Counted from the stretch's first letter, positions 33,984 to 42,550 are shown. The stretch: 62,171 bases of DNA from an uncultured Lachnospiraceae bacterium (GCA_946491665.1 CAMLYL010000006.1:1-62171); one strand, 5' to 3'. A program made the numbers and translations. Notes: a model not told the origin generated them from the letters alone.

Positions 33984-34945
33984 TGGATAAGAAAAAAGTC
34001 CTGGGAATTTCTTTTGGAAGAAAGATGATGAATACAGATGTAATGATCAAAACTGCTCTGATGGAATGTGAGAAGGCCGGATGTGAGGTACAGTTCATTC
34101 GTGCGGATGATCTGGATATCAAACCCTGTACGGGCTGCATTTCCTGTGTGGTGGGAATGACTTCCGGGAGGGGAAAGGGAGGCTGTCCCATCAGGGATGA
34201 TTTTTATATCATCGACGAGGCGCTGATGGAGTGTGATGCGGTGATTGTGGGATCGCCCACTTATGTGCTGGGGCCTACCGGCCGTTTTAAATCAGTCTGT
34301 GACCGAATCGGACCTTCCCACGATATTACTTTCCGGAAAGCTGCCTATGAGGAAGGCATTGCGGCAGGAAAAGATCCGGAATTACTTCCGGATCCCAGAT
34401 CTTTTAAGAAGCGTGTCGGCGCGCTGCTTTCTGTTGGCGGCGCTATGACGAAAAACTGGCTGGCCTTTATGCTGCCGACCATGTACGAATTTACCATGTC
34501 CATGGGGATTGATGTGGTGGATATGCATGAGTATCACGGAGCCATGGCTCATGAGCATGTACTGGGAAATGAGGAGCAGATGGACCGCATGCGGAAAATG
34601 GGACAGAATATTGCCGCTGCGGTTCTGGGGGATTCCGAGGAAGAACGTACAAAATGGAGGGGCGAACAGGACGGCGTCTGCCCTGTCTGCCATTGTGATA
34701 TGCTGACAGTTTCGCCGGACAGAGAATCCGCAGAATGTCCTGTATGCGGCATCCGCGGTGAATTCCGGGTGGAGAACGGAAAGCTGATGGTGAGCTTCAG
34801 TGAGGAAGAACAGCGGCGTTCCAGACTTCACTGGGACGGAAAGCTGGAACATTCTACAGAGATCAAGACCCGGGCCGTGGGGCCGGGGCAGATTCCGGAT
34901 CTGAAAGCACGGAAAGCGCCGTATATCGGCTATGCAGAGAAATAA
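33983..34945 (+). CDS. Flavodoxin-fold NAD(P)H-dependent oxidoreductase with C-terminal Cys4 motif
   Basis: 320 residues. Residues 1-about 210: flavodoxin/FMN reductase fold with GISFGRKMMNTDVMIK, the Cys-x2-Cys of CTGCISCVV, and GSPTYVLGPTGRFKSVCDR. Residues about 230-262: CPVCHCDML and CPVCGIRG, a probable zinc ribbon. A flavin reductase closing a deglycosylation operon could act on the released aromatic aglycone or on a quinone; that is speculation. The multi-Cys tail is not usual for the NADPH-dependent FMN reductase family. It is the last gene before a strong terminator. Confidence 0.8.
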   Translation: MDKKKVLGISFGRKMMNTDVMIKTALMECEKAGCEVQFIRADDLDIKPCTGCISCVVGMTSGRGKGGCPIRDDFYIIDEALMECDAVIVGSPTYVLGPTGRFKSVCDRIGPSHDITFRKAAYEEGIAAGKDPELLPDPRSFKKRVGALLSVGGAMTKNWLAFMLPTMYEFTMSMGIDVVDMHEYHGAMAHEHVLGNEEQMDRMRKMGQNIAAAVLGDSEEERTKWRGEQDGVCPVCHCDMLTVSPDRESAECPVCGIRGEFRVENGKLMVSFSEEEQRRSRLHWDGKLEHSTEIKTRAVGPGQIPDLKARKAPYIGYAEK

Positions 34946-34980
34946 CACATTTATTTGCTGCTTATGATACCATAACAGAA

Positions 34981-35025
34981 AAGGAACTCTGCTGTGAATT
35001 ACAGTCACAGCAGGGTTCCTTTTCT
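34981..35025 (+). terminator. Terminator of the glycoside operon
   Basis: AAGGAAC-TC-TGCTGTGA and TCACAGCA-GG-GTTCCTT form a long stem with a 2x2 internal mismatch, followed by TTTCTT. Marks the end of the transcript that begins near 22.0 kb. The 35026-35224 remainder holds nothing clear. Confidence 0.85.
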
Positions 35026-35224
35026 TCAATTTACATAAAGATTAAAAGCATGATAGGATTAAGAAGTACCTGCATGTGTGAATTAAGTTTCTGCCTGACT
35101 TGCGGTGTGTTTTCGGATATAGTAAAATGAATCCATATCCCATTCACGATTTTGTGGATGTGATTTTTTACGGAAACAGGATGATCCGGACATCAGTGCA
35201 GAACAGGGAAGGAAGGGGCTTTAT

Positions 35225-36904
35225 ATGTCATGGACACCGCTGCCGATCGGCGTAGAAAATTTTGAAGATCTGATAAAAAATGAGTACTATTATGTAGATA
35301 AAACTCTTTTCATAAAAGAACTGCTGGATATGAGGGGAAAGGTGAATCTTTTTACCCGTCCCCGGCGTTTTGGGAAAACGCTGAATATGAGTATGCTCAG
35401 ATATTTTTTTGAGATGGATGTTCCGGGACGTGAGGAACTGTTCCAGGGGATGAAGATCATGGAGACCGGAGAGAAGTATCTGGTCCATATGGGGCAGTAT
35501 CCGGTGATCAGCCTTTCTCTGAAGTCTATGAAACAGGCCACATATGAAGCTGCATTTTATTGTTTGAAAGAAGAGATTGCCAGGGAGTATAAAAGGCATG
35601 GCAGTATTCTGGAACAGCTGCCATATTCAGAAGAGCAGGAGAAGTTTTTGCGCTTTATCGGGAGGAAGGCATCTGCGGAAGAATATCTTGGTGCGCTGAA
35701 GTTTCTGTCTGAGTGTCTGTATACCTGCACAGGGAAGCAGTCTGTGATCCTGATCGACGAATATGACGTTCCTCTGGAGAATGCGTATTTTGCCGGCTTT
35801 TATGACAGAATGGTGGCGCTGATCCGATCCCTGTCTGAGTCTGCGTTAAAGACAAACGACTGTCTGGCGTTTGCAGTGATTACCGGCTGTCTGCGGATCA
35901 GCAAGGAGTCCATATTTACGGGATTGAATAATCTGAATGTGGTATCTGTTACATCGAGATCCTATGCTGAGCATTTCGGTTTTACACCGGAGGAGGTGGA
36001 ACAGATGCTGCGGGATTATGGTCTGGAGCAGAATCTGGAAACTGTAAAAAAATGGTATGACGGGTACCGGTTTGGGGAGTCGGAGGTCTATAATCCCTGG
36101 AGCGTTATCAATTATGTGGATTCCTGCTATCATAATAAAAATGCTTTTGCTAAGCCCTACTGGTCCAACACCAGCTCCAACAGTATAGTGCGTACCCTGG
36201 TGGAGCAGGCGGACATTTCCGTGAAGCAGGAGATTGAAGCTCTGATAGAGGGAGGTACGATTACCAAGCCGATCCATGAGGACATCACTTATGACGATAT
36301 GAATTCCACTCAGGATAATCTCTGGAATTTCCTGTTTTTTACAGGATATCTGAAGAAGATCCGGGAACACCAGGAGGGGGAGACGATCTATATGGAGATG
36401 GCGATTCCCAACAGTGAAGTACGATATATTTACAAGAACGCGGTGCTGCGTTGGTTTGAGGAAAAAACAGAGAAGAAGGAGCTGTCGCCGCTGTATGAAA
36501 GTATACTTAATGGAGATACGGAGACAGCGGCGGAGATCCTGTCGGAGAACCTTATGGAGACCATCAGCTTTTTCGATTACCAGGAGAGCTACTATCACGG
36601 GTTCCTGGCCGGGATGCTGAAAAATATGGGAAGCCATAATTATATCGTTCAGTCCAATTGGGAGTCGGGAAAGGGAAGGCCGGATATCCTGCTGAAGTAT
36701 CCCAGCGTCCGCGGAAAGGCCGTGATCATTGAAATCAAGGTATCAAAGACCTATCAGGGGCTGGAGGAAAAATGCGAGGAGGCGCTGGCGCAGATTGAGG
36801 AGCAGCGGTATGAGGACGGACTCCGTCAGGAGGGATATCGGAATATTATGAAATACGGCGTGGCATTTTACAGGAAGGAATGCATGCTGAAGATAAAGAG
36901 GTAA
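35225..36904 (+). CDS. AAA-ATPase-like protein with PD-(D/E)XK nuclease-type C-terminus
   Basis: 559 residues of a family very common in gut Firmicutes and Bacteroidetes. N-terminal AAA-ATPase_like domain: LPIGVENFEDLI, YYVDKT, the P-loop-like RPRRFGKTLNMS, VILIDEYDVPLENA (Walker B) and GLNNLNVVSVTS. C-terminal part with SNWESGKGRPDILLKYP and IIEIKVSKTYQGLE, the D-x(n)-E-x-K pattern of the PD-(D/E)XK superfamily (PDDEXK_9). Cellular role unknown; often multicopy and thought to be accessory. Start ATG with GGAAGGGGC upstream. Not part of the operon before it. Confidence 0.88.
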   Translation: MSWTPLPIGVENFEDLIKNEYYYVDKTLFIKELLDMRGKVNLFTRPRRFGKTLNMSMLRYFFEMDVPGREELFQGMKIMETGEKYLVHMGQYPVISLSLKSMKQATYEAAFYCLKEEIAREYKRHGSILEQLPYSEEQEKFLRFIGRKASAEEYLGALKFLSECLYTCTGKQSVILIDEYDVPLENAYFAGFYDRMVALIRSLSESALKTNDCLAFAVITGCLRISKESIFTGLNNLNVVSVTSRSYAEHFGFTPEEVEQMLRDYGLEQNLETVKKWYDGYRFGESEVYNPWSVINYVDSCYHNKNAFAKPYWSNTSSNSIVRTLVEQADISVKQEIEALIEGGTITKPIHEDITYDDMNSTQDNLWNFLFFTGYLKKIREHQEGETIYMEMAIPNSEVRYIYKNAVLRWFEEKTEKKELSPLYESILNGDTETAAEILSENLMETISFFDYQESYYHGFLAGMLKNMGSHNYIVQSNWESGKGRPDILLKYPSVRGKAVIIEIKVSKTYQGLEEKCEEALAQIEEQRYEDGLRQEGYRNIMKYGVAFYRKECMLKIKR

Positions 36905-36913
36905 GTACAGAGG

Positions 36914-37429
36914 ATGAAAAATGATACAATAGTTTTGATCGGGATGCCCGGCGCAGGGAAGAGTACGGTAGGAGTTGTACTGGCAAAAATGCTGGGATTC
37001 CGTTTCGTGGATTCCGATCTGGTGATACAGGAAAAAACGGGAAAACTTCTGTACCAGCTCATTGACGGATTCGGGCTGGAGAAGTTCAGGGAAATTGAAA
37101 ATGATATAAATGCCGGACTGAATGTGGCAAATGCAGTGATTGCTACAGGTGGCAGCGCAGTCTATGGAAAGGAAGCCATGGAACATTTTGTCCGCACAGG
37201 GACTGTTGTATATCTGCGGCTGTCCTGCTGGGAGATTGATCATCGGCTGGGGGATCTTCATGAGCGGGGCGTAGCCATGGAGCCGGGGCAGACGCTGGAA
37301 AGTCTGTATGAGGAGCGGTGTCCTTTGTATGAGCGTTATGCGGATATGATTGTTGACTGCGATAATAAAAGTCTGCGGGAGGTAGCCAGAGAGGTGTATG
37401 ACCGGGTGCGGAGAAGAAAAGATAAATAA
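36914..37429 (+). CDS. Shikimate-kinase-like P-loop kinase
   Basis: 171 residues. P-loop GMPGAGKSTVG, FVDSD (substrate-binding Asp of shikimate kinase), KFREIEN, ATGGSAVY and a C-terminal EERCPLYERYAD. Two family positions are unusual: the substrate-site GGG reads GGS, and the lid does not show the RPLL sequence. It may be a normal aroK relative or a kinase of another polyol; the nearby symporter and glycerate kinase remnant would fit the latter. Its last 32 bases overlap the start of the symporter gene. Confidence 0.72.
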   Translation: MKNDTIVLIGMPGAGKSTVGVVLAKMLGFRFVDSDLVIQEKTGKLLYQLIDGFGLEKFREIENDINAGLNVANAVIATGGSAVYGKEAMEHFVRTGTVVYLRLSCWEIDHRLGDLHERGVAMEPGQTLESLYEERCPLYERYADMIVDCDNKSLREVAREVYDRVRRRKDK

Positions 37430-38765
37430 AAAGCTCGCTTCAAAGGCAGCTGTAATCTGCTACAGTTTCGGGGATCTTGCTTCCCAGTTTGTCTGGACGT
37501 TTGTGGGTTCCTATCTCACCATTTATTATACGGATATTGTGGGACTGGCGCCGGCGGCAGTATCTGCCATCATGCTGATTGCCAGAATCTGGGACGCGGT
37601 CAACGATCCCATGATGGGAGTGCTTGCGGAGCGGTCAGGATTCAAAGCAGGACGGTTCCGTCCCTTTATTGCCATGGGATGTCCGATCCTGGCGCTGTTT
37701 TCCGCACTGACGTTTACAAATCCCTGGGGCGGCGGAACTGCGGGCGTGATCTGGGCAGGAGCTGTATATATCATTGCAGGTATGGCGTATACGTTTACCA
37801 ATATTCCCTACGGCGCTCTGGCGGGGGTTATGACGGAAGACGCTCAGCAGCGGAATCGGATCAATACATCCAGAAATATCGGAATGAATGTTGGAATGAT
37901 TATTGTGAATGCCCTTTCTCCGGTGCTGCTTCTGAAATTTTCGGGACCGGGCGCAGAGATGGCTGTCGGCCGCGGGTATACCATGACTGCTGTTGTATAC
38001 AGTGTGATTTCCATTCCGCTGTTTCTGCTTGTATTTTTCACTGCGAGGGAGAATGTGCGTCCTGTTCACAGAACAGATAAAGTGAATATCCGGGACACGA
38101 TAAAGAATCTGGTAAAAAACAAATATCTGATGATCATTCTGCTGATTATGACTGCTTTTATGGGAAGGCTTGCTGTGATCAGCTATTATGTTATTTACTG
38201 TCTGGGATCCTTTTCGCTGATCTCACTGATTATGACGATTCCCTCTGTCGGAAGCATCATCAGTTCTTTTTTTCTGCCGTTTTTGGTGAAACGAATGGGA
38301 AAAAGGAATCTTCTGGCTGTCAGTACCGTCATTTCGGGGCTGGGGCTGCTGCTGATCTATTCTGCGCCTTTTGACTGTATTCCCATGGTGATAGCAGGCT
38401 GCGGTGTCTTTGGCCTTTCAAATATCGGCATGCCTCTGACACTCTCTATGGTTACTGATGCGGTGGATTATATGGAGCTGAAAACCGGAATTCGTACAGA
38501 GGGCTCTGCATATGCCACATACGGGCTTGCCACGAAGCTTGGAAATGCCCTGGGTTCTGCGGTTGGAGTGCTTTTGCTGTCATTTTTCGGATACGCGGCA
38601 AAGCAACAGCAGACAGAAGCTGCCATGCATGGAATCAATGTAGTTGTGAATCTGCTTCCGGCAGTTTTGTATTTTGCCGCTGCGGCATGCTGTTTCCTCT
38701 GGAAGATGTGTGATAAGGATGCGGAGCAGATCCGGGAAAAACTGAAAGAGAGGGATACAGCATGA
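37398..38765 (+). CDS. GPH-family (MelB-like) cation:sugar symporter
   Basis: 455 residues with about 12 membrane segments. N-terminal GDLASQFVWTFVGSYLTIYYTDIVG (part: GDLASQFVWTFVGSYLT), then RIWDAVNDPMMG, the hallmark of the glycoside-pentoside-hexuronide symporters, and FTNIPYGAL. ATG 37398 with GAGAGG upstream gives a 32-base overlap with the preceding kinase gene. The downstream glycerate kinase remnant begins inside its stop region (ATG 38762), so the original unit was kinase-symporter-glycerate kinase, compatible with uptake of a sugar acid or glycoside. Substrate unknown. Confidence 0.88.
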   Translation: MTGCGEEKINKKLASKAAVICYSFGDLASQFVWTFVGSYLTIYYTDIVGLAPAAVSAIMLIARIWDAVNDPMMGVLAERSGFKAGRFRPFIAMGCPILALFSALTFTNPWGGGTAGVIWAGAVYIIAGMAYTFTNIPYGALAGVMTEDAQQRNRINTSRNIGMNVGMIIVNALSPVLLLKFSGPGAEMAVGRGYTMTAVVYSVISIPLFLLVFFTARENVRPVHRTDKVNIRDTIKNLVKNKYLMIILLIMTAFMGRLAVISYYVIYCLGSFSLISLIMTIPSVGSIISSFFLPFLVKRMGKRNLLAVSTVISGLGLLLIYSAPFDCIPMVIAGCGVFGLSNIGMPLTLSMVTDAVDYMELKTGIRTEGSAYATYGLATKLGNALGSAVGVLLLSFFGYAAKQQQTEAAMHGINVVVNLLPAVLYFAAAACCFLWKMCDKDAEQIREKLKERDTA

Positions 38766-39782
38766 GAATCGTATGTTTATCAGATTCATTTAAGGGGTCT
38801 CTGGACAGCGGCAGGATCGGCCTGCTGGCGGAGCAGGCAGCGAAAAAGGTCTGGGATGAGGTGTCTGTAAAAACGCTTCCTGTGGCAGACGGCGGTGAGG
38901 GAATGTGGAGGCTGTGGTAAAGGCAGTGGGCGGAAAAAGGGAATTCTGTACGGTCAGTGATCCGCTGGGGCGCGGGGTTACGGCGGAATACGGTATTCTG
39001 GATGAAAATACAGCGGTGATGGAAATGGCGGCTGCGGCGGGTCTTCCCCTTCTGACAGAAGAGGAAAAAAATCCCATGAGAACGAGTACCTATGGGGTTG
39101 GACAGATGCTCCTTCATATTCTGGACCGGGGCTGCAGGAAGATTTATATGGGACTGGGAGGAAGCGCCACCAACGACTGCGGCATGGGGTTTCTGCAGGC
39201 GCTGGGGGTGATTTTCCGTGATAAATCCGGGAATATTCTGGATGGCAGCGGCAGGGCCATGGGGATGGCGGAGAAATGCTGGAGGCTCTGGAGGCAGGAG
39301 CTGCTCATTTTGTCCGGACGGTGAAGCGGTATCTGGATGTAAAAGAGGCGAGGGCAGGCTGCGGTGCGGCCGGCGGTCTGGGTTTTTGCCTGCTGGAAAT
39401 TTTGAAGGCGCAGAAGAAGCGAGGCATCGTTTCTGTTCTGGAAATGATCCATGCTGAGGAATGGATTTCCCAGGCAGATTTTGTGATTACCGGAGAAGGG
39501 CGGATAGACTGGCAGACTGCGAAGGGAAAAGCGGTCTGGGGTGTTGCCGGTCTCTGTCGGAGACAGGGGAAGCCCCTGATCGCTCTTGTGGGAAGTGCGG
39601 GGCCGGGAGCTGAAATGATCCATGAGGACGGCGTGAATGCCATTGTCCCGGTTCCCCGGGAGGCGGTTTCTCTGGAAACTGCGTTGGAAAAGGCAGAGGA
39701 ATATTATCTGGCGGCAGCAGAAGAGACATTCCGGATACTGAAAACCGGGATGGAGATGGGAGCCGCGCAGCGGCTGCAATGA
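38762..39782 (+). pseudogene. Glycerate kinase (GlxK type), frameshifted and internally deleted
   Basis: Three consecutive frames carry pieces of a type-2 glycerate kinase. Frame 1 from ATG 38762: M-R-I-V-C-L-S-D-S-F-K-G-S-L up to LPVADGGEG, then a stop near 38920. Frame 2 from about 38905: NVEAVVKAVGG, DPLGRG, IYMGLGGSATNDCGMGFLQALG up to GRAMGM. Frame 3 from about 39276: EAGAAHFV, GCGAAGGLGF, DFVITGEGRIDWQTAKGK to the end. The first break fits loss of one A near 38901-38905. At the second break roughly 40-50 residues expected between GRAMG and EAGAAH (the CDVDNPL, GPQKGA region) are missing. The sequence is otherwise well kept, so inactivation is recent. Confidence 0.85.
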
Positions 39783-39852
39783 AGAAAAGAGCGGAAAGCG
39801 GCTGGCGGATATCTGTACAGGCGGAAAACAGTTCTGAAAGGAGAGAATTCAG

Positions 39853-40950
39853 ATGATGGAATACAGAAAGCTTCCCCGTGGGGAAGAGAGAATCAGCGTG
39901 ATTGGTATGGGAACCTCCGTTGTTGGAGCGACGTCTGTGGAAAATGTAGTGGAAACTGTTTCCTATGCGCTGGATCACGGAATCAATTTTTTTGATATGG
40001 CGGGCGGTCATGCGTCGATTTTCCCGGGCATGGGAAAGGCTCTGGAAGGGAGACGGGAGAAAGCATATCTGCAGATTCATTTCGGCGCGGATTATACGTC
40101 CGGAGAATATGGCTGGAATATCAGCCTGGACGGTGTAAAACGGTCCGTGGACTGGCAGCTGAAACAGTTAAAAACGGATTACATTGATTTTGGATTTATC
40201 CATTGTATGGATGAGGAAAAGGATCTGAAAGTCTATGAAAAGAACGGCGCCCTGCAGTACCTGCTTGATCTGAAAAGCCAGGGAGTGGTAAGGCATATCG
40301 GCCTGTCCACCCATGCGCCGGCTCTGGCGAACCGGGTTCTGGATATGGGAATTCTGGATATAATGATGTTTTCCATCAATCCCATGTATGACTACGGGCA
40401 GGGAGACTACGCCATCGGTAAGGGCAATGAGCGCTATGAGCTTTACCGCCGCTGTGAGAAGGAAGGGGTGGGCATTTCTGTCATGAAGCCTTTTAATGCG
40501 GGACAGCTGCTGGATGCGGCGGCGTCACCTTTTCACCGGACGCTCACGCCTGCCCAGTGTATCCAGTATGCCCTGGACAGACCGGGCGTGCTTTCGGTGA
40601 TGCAGGGAGCAGCCAACGTGGAACAGCTTGCGGAAAACCTCTCTTATCTGGAAACAGAGCCGGAGGAGAGGGATTATTCAGTAATCGGTTCTTTTACGCC
40701 GGATGAAACAAAAGGAAGCTGTGTGTACTGCAAACACTGCCATCCCTGTCCGGCAGGGCTGGATATCGGGCTGATCAATAAATACTATGATCTGTCCCGG
40801 ATCGGTGATACCCTGGCCGGAGAACATTACCGGACGCTGGAGCGGACTGCCGCAGACTGTATCCGGTGCGGTCACTGTAACGGCAGATGTCCCTTCCATG
40901 TAGATCAGATGGAAAGGATGGCGGAAATTGCCGCGTATTTCGGGAAGTGA
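39853..40950 (+). CDS. Aldo/keto reductase with C-terminal ferredoxin-type cysteine clusters
   Basis: 365 residues. Residues 1-about 280: AKR TIM barrel with ERISVIGMGT, NFFDMAGGH (the catalytic Asp), DYIDFGFIHCMDE (the His) and VVRHIGLSTH. The usual Tyr after the Asp (DTAxxYG) is not found; GGHAS stands there. C-terminal about 285-345: CVYCKHCHPCPAGLDI and CIRCGHCNGRCPFHV, two sets of cysteines that can bind iron-sulfur clusters. This fused AKR type is common in clostridia and its substrates are mostly unknown. GAAAGGAGAG upstream of ATG 39853. Confidence 0.87.
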   Translation: MMEYRKLPRGEERISVIGMGTSVVGATSVENVVETVSYALDHGINFFDMAGGHASIFPGMGKALEGRREKAYLQIHFGADYTSGEYGWNISLDGVKRSVDWQLKQLKTDYIDFGFIHCMDEEKDLKVYEKNGALQYLLDLKSQGVVRHIGLSTHAPALANRVLDMGILDIMMFSINPMYDYGQGDYAIGKGNERYELYRRCEKEGVGISVMKPFNAGQLLDAAASPFHRTLTPAQCIQYALDRPGVLSVMQGAANVEQLAENLSYLETEPEERDYSVIGSFTPDETKGSCVYCKHCHPCPAGLDIGLINKYYDLSRIGDTLAGEHYRTLERTAADCIRCGHCNGRCPFHVDQMERMAEIAAYFGK

Positions 40951-40960
40951 GAGCGCTCCG

Positions 40961-40992
40961 GGCGGAATCAGAGAAATCAAAGTGATTCCGCC
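40961..40992. terminator. Hairpin between convergent genes
   Basis: GGCGGAATCA (40961-40970) and TGATTCCGCC (40983-40992), perfect 10-bp stem without a T run. Probably serves both the aldo/keto reductase and the small membrane protein gene as a weak terminator. Confidence 0.5.
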
Positions 40993-40995
40993 GGA

Positions 40996-41418
40996 TTACT
41001 CTAAATAGGAATTGATTACATCCTGATATTTTTCGTAGATGGTTCTGATCTGTGCCAGTTCATCTTCGGTAAGGGAATTTTCAGCGTATTCACGCAGTCC
41101 TGCCAGGTCTCCGTTTCTGAGGTAAGATAACACATCGGAGACTGCGCCCACAGAAAAGTGGCTGTTTACAATATCTTCCAGAATAGCGCGGTCTTCTGCG
41201 CTCATAGAATCCATAATTGCGGCAACGTCATCGTCGGACAGTTCGCCGGATGAGAGCTGAGAAGAGATCAGCTCCTGAGTGACAGCGGAAACAAAGCGCT
41301 GTTTCAGCGGTCTGTAAATACAGAAAAAGCCGATCAGAATGACAATTATAAGAATAATAATAATCATAATAAATTTCTGCAGCGCGCGGGATTTTCCGCG
41401 CGTTTTACTTTTTGACAT
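40996..41418 (-). CDS. Small membrane-anchored protein of unknown function
   Basis: 140 residues: a short basic N-terminus (SKSKTRGKSRALQK), one membrane helix made almost only of Ile/Val/Leu (FIMIIIILIIVILIGFFCIY), then an acidic helical domain of about 100 residues outside, with many Ser/Glu/Asp and a LTEDELAQI repeat-like pattern. Family not recognised. ATG at 41418 has AGAGGAGG upstream; the longer in-frame start at 41451 contains that binding site and is rejected. Monocistronic. Confidence 0.7.
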   Translation of the reverse strand: MSKSKTRGKSRALQKFIMIIIILIIVILIGFFCIYRPLKQRFVSAVTQELISSQLSSGELSDDDVAAIMDSMSAEDRAILEDIVNSHFSVGAVSDVLSYLRNGDLAGLREYAENSLTEDELAQIRTIYEKYQDVINSYLE

Positions 41419-41583
41419 GGAAAAACCTCCTCTGTTTATTTCGTATTTCATTATACTACATTCCCGGCGGGAAAAATGTAATTTTAATTTTTTTTAAGAA
41501 TCTATTTGCGAATAAGCGCTGTTCATAGTAAAATCGTTACGGAAAACGACATTGCGCATCGGAGAAAGAAGAGGAAGAACACT

Positions 41584-42363
41584 ATGGCACTGATGTTTTT
41601 TGATATAGACGGAACACTGTGGGACAGGGAGAATGTGATTCCGGACAGTACGAAAACGGCGCTGCAGCTTTTAAAGCAGAACGGCCACCAGATTTTTCTG
41701 TGCAGCGGCAGAACCCGGGTTTTCATACGGGATAAGGAACTGCTGGCGCAGGGATTTGACGGTATTTTAAGCGGATGCGGAACCTGTATTGATTATAAGG
41801 GAGAGGAACTTTTTTATAAAAAGCTGGATACGGAACTGATGGAGCGTTCCGTGAAGATTTTTTATGAGGCGGATATTCCGGCCCTTATGGAGGGAAGAGA
41901 CTGGCTTTACATGGATGAGGATATGATCAGCAGAGATGAATATGGAAAATATCTCTTGCAGACAATGAAAGACCATATTCAGCCTATCCGGGGGAATCAG
42001 AATAACTGGGAGGCAAGCAAGTACAGCCTGGTCATCCGGGACAGGGACTATGAGAAAGTGATCGGGCAGCTGAAGGATGATTATGAGTTTCTGGTTCACG
42101 GTAAGGTTGTAATGGAAGCTGTTCCCAAGGGGCATTCCAAAGCGACGGCTATCGCTGCTGTGTGTGAAATGCTCGGGGTTGACAGGACGGACACATTTGC
42201 TTTCGGGGACAGCGCCAATGATCTGGAAATGCTGGATTTTGCCGGGACAGGGGTTGTCATGGGCAATGGCAGTGATGTGGCGAAGGAGCATGGAGATTAC
42301 ATCACGGATGACATACACAGGGATGGGATTTATAACGCCTGCAGACATTTTGATCTGATCTGA
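41584..42363 (+). CDS. Cof-type HAD-IIB phosphatase
   Basis: Haloacid-dehalogenase phosphatase of 259 residues. Motif I FFDIDGTLWDREN with the nucleophile Asp, motif II LCSGRT, motif III Lys in the KATAIAAVCEMLG region and motif IV FGDSANDLEMLDFAG; large C2 cap of the Cof type. Acts on phosphorylated sugars or cofactors; substrate not predictable. ATG 41584 follows GAAGAGGAAG; the frame upstream to 41506 lacks a binding site. Confidence 0.88.
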   Translation: MALMFFDIDGTLWDRENVIPDSTKTALQLLKQNGHQIFLCSGRTRVFIRDKELLAQGFDGILSGCGTCIDYKGEELFYKKLDTELMERSVKIFYEADIPALMEGRDWLYMDEDMISRDEYGKYLLQTMKDHIQPIRGNQNNWEASKYSLVIRDRDYEKVIGQLKDDYEFLVHGKVVMEAVPKGHSKATAIAAVCEMLGVDRTDTFAFGDSANDLEMLDFAGTGVVMGNGSDVAKEHGDYITDDIHRDGIYNACRHFDLI

Positions 42364-42446
42364 GTCCCCTCGGTTTAAAAATTTTGTTGATTATTTTCTG
42401 TTTTTTCTGATTGACAGAAGGATCTTTTTTGAGTATTCTGAATATA

Positions 42447-42550
42447 TGGTAATCATATGACTGACGGAACAAGTGGATGTAACCACATGGAGTATGATTG
42501 AAAGCCAAGCCGACCGTCTGGGCAAAAAGCCCGGACAGTCGGCTTTTTTT
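42447..42550 (+). ncRNA. ZTP riboswitch (pfl motif) with overlapping terminator
   Basis: The aptamer shows the conserved pieces in order: ATGACTGACGGAACA (from 42456), AAGTGGA-TGTA-ACCACATGGAG (pseudoknot stem-loop) and GCCGACCGTCTGGGCA (42509-42524), the 3' core of the pfl motif. The terminator hairpin GCCGACCGTCTGGGC (42509-42523) against GCCCGGACAGTCGGC (42529-42543) plus TTTTTTT uses that same 3' core, so ligand binding and termination exclude each other. ZTP/ZMP signals folate (10-formyl-THF) shortage; turning on pflA-pflB raises formate for one-carbon metabolism. Confidence 0.93.

Noticed and set aside
35225-36904. Anti-phage defence gene (AAA-ATPase plus nuclease)
   Set aside because: The family is multicopy and widespread in gut bacteria, no other defence gene is nearby, and no evidence of defence function is known to me.
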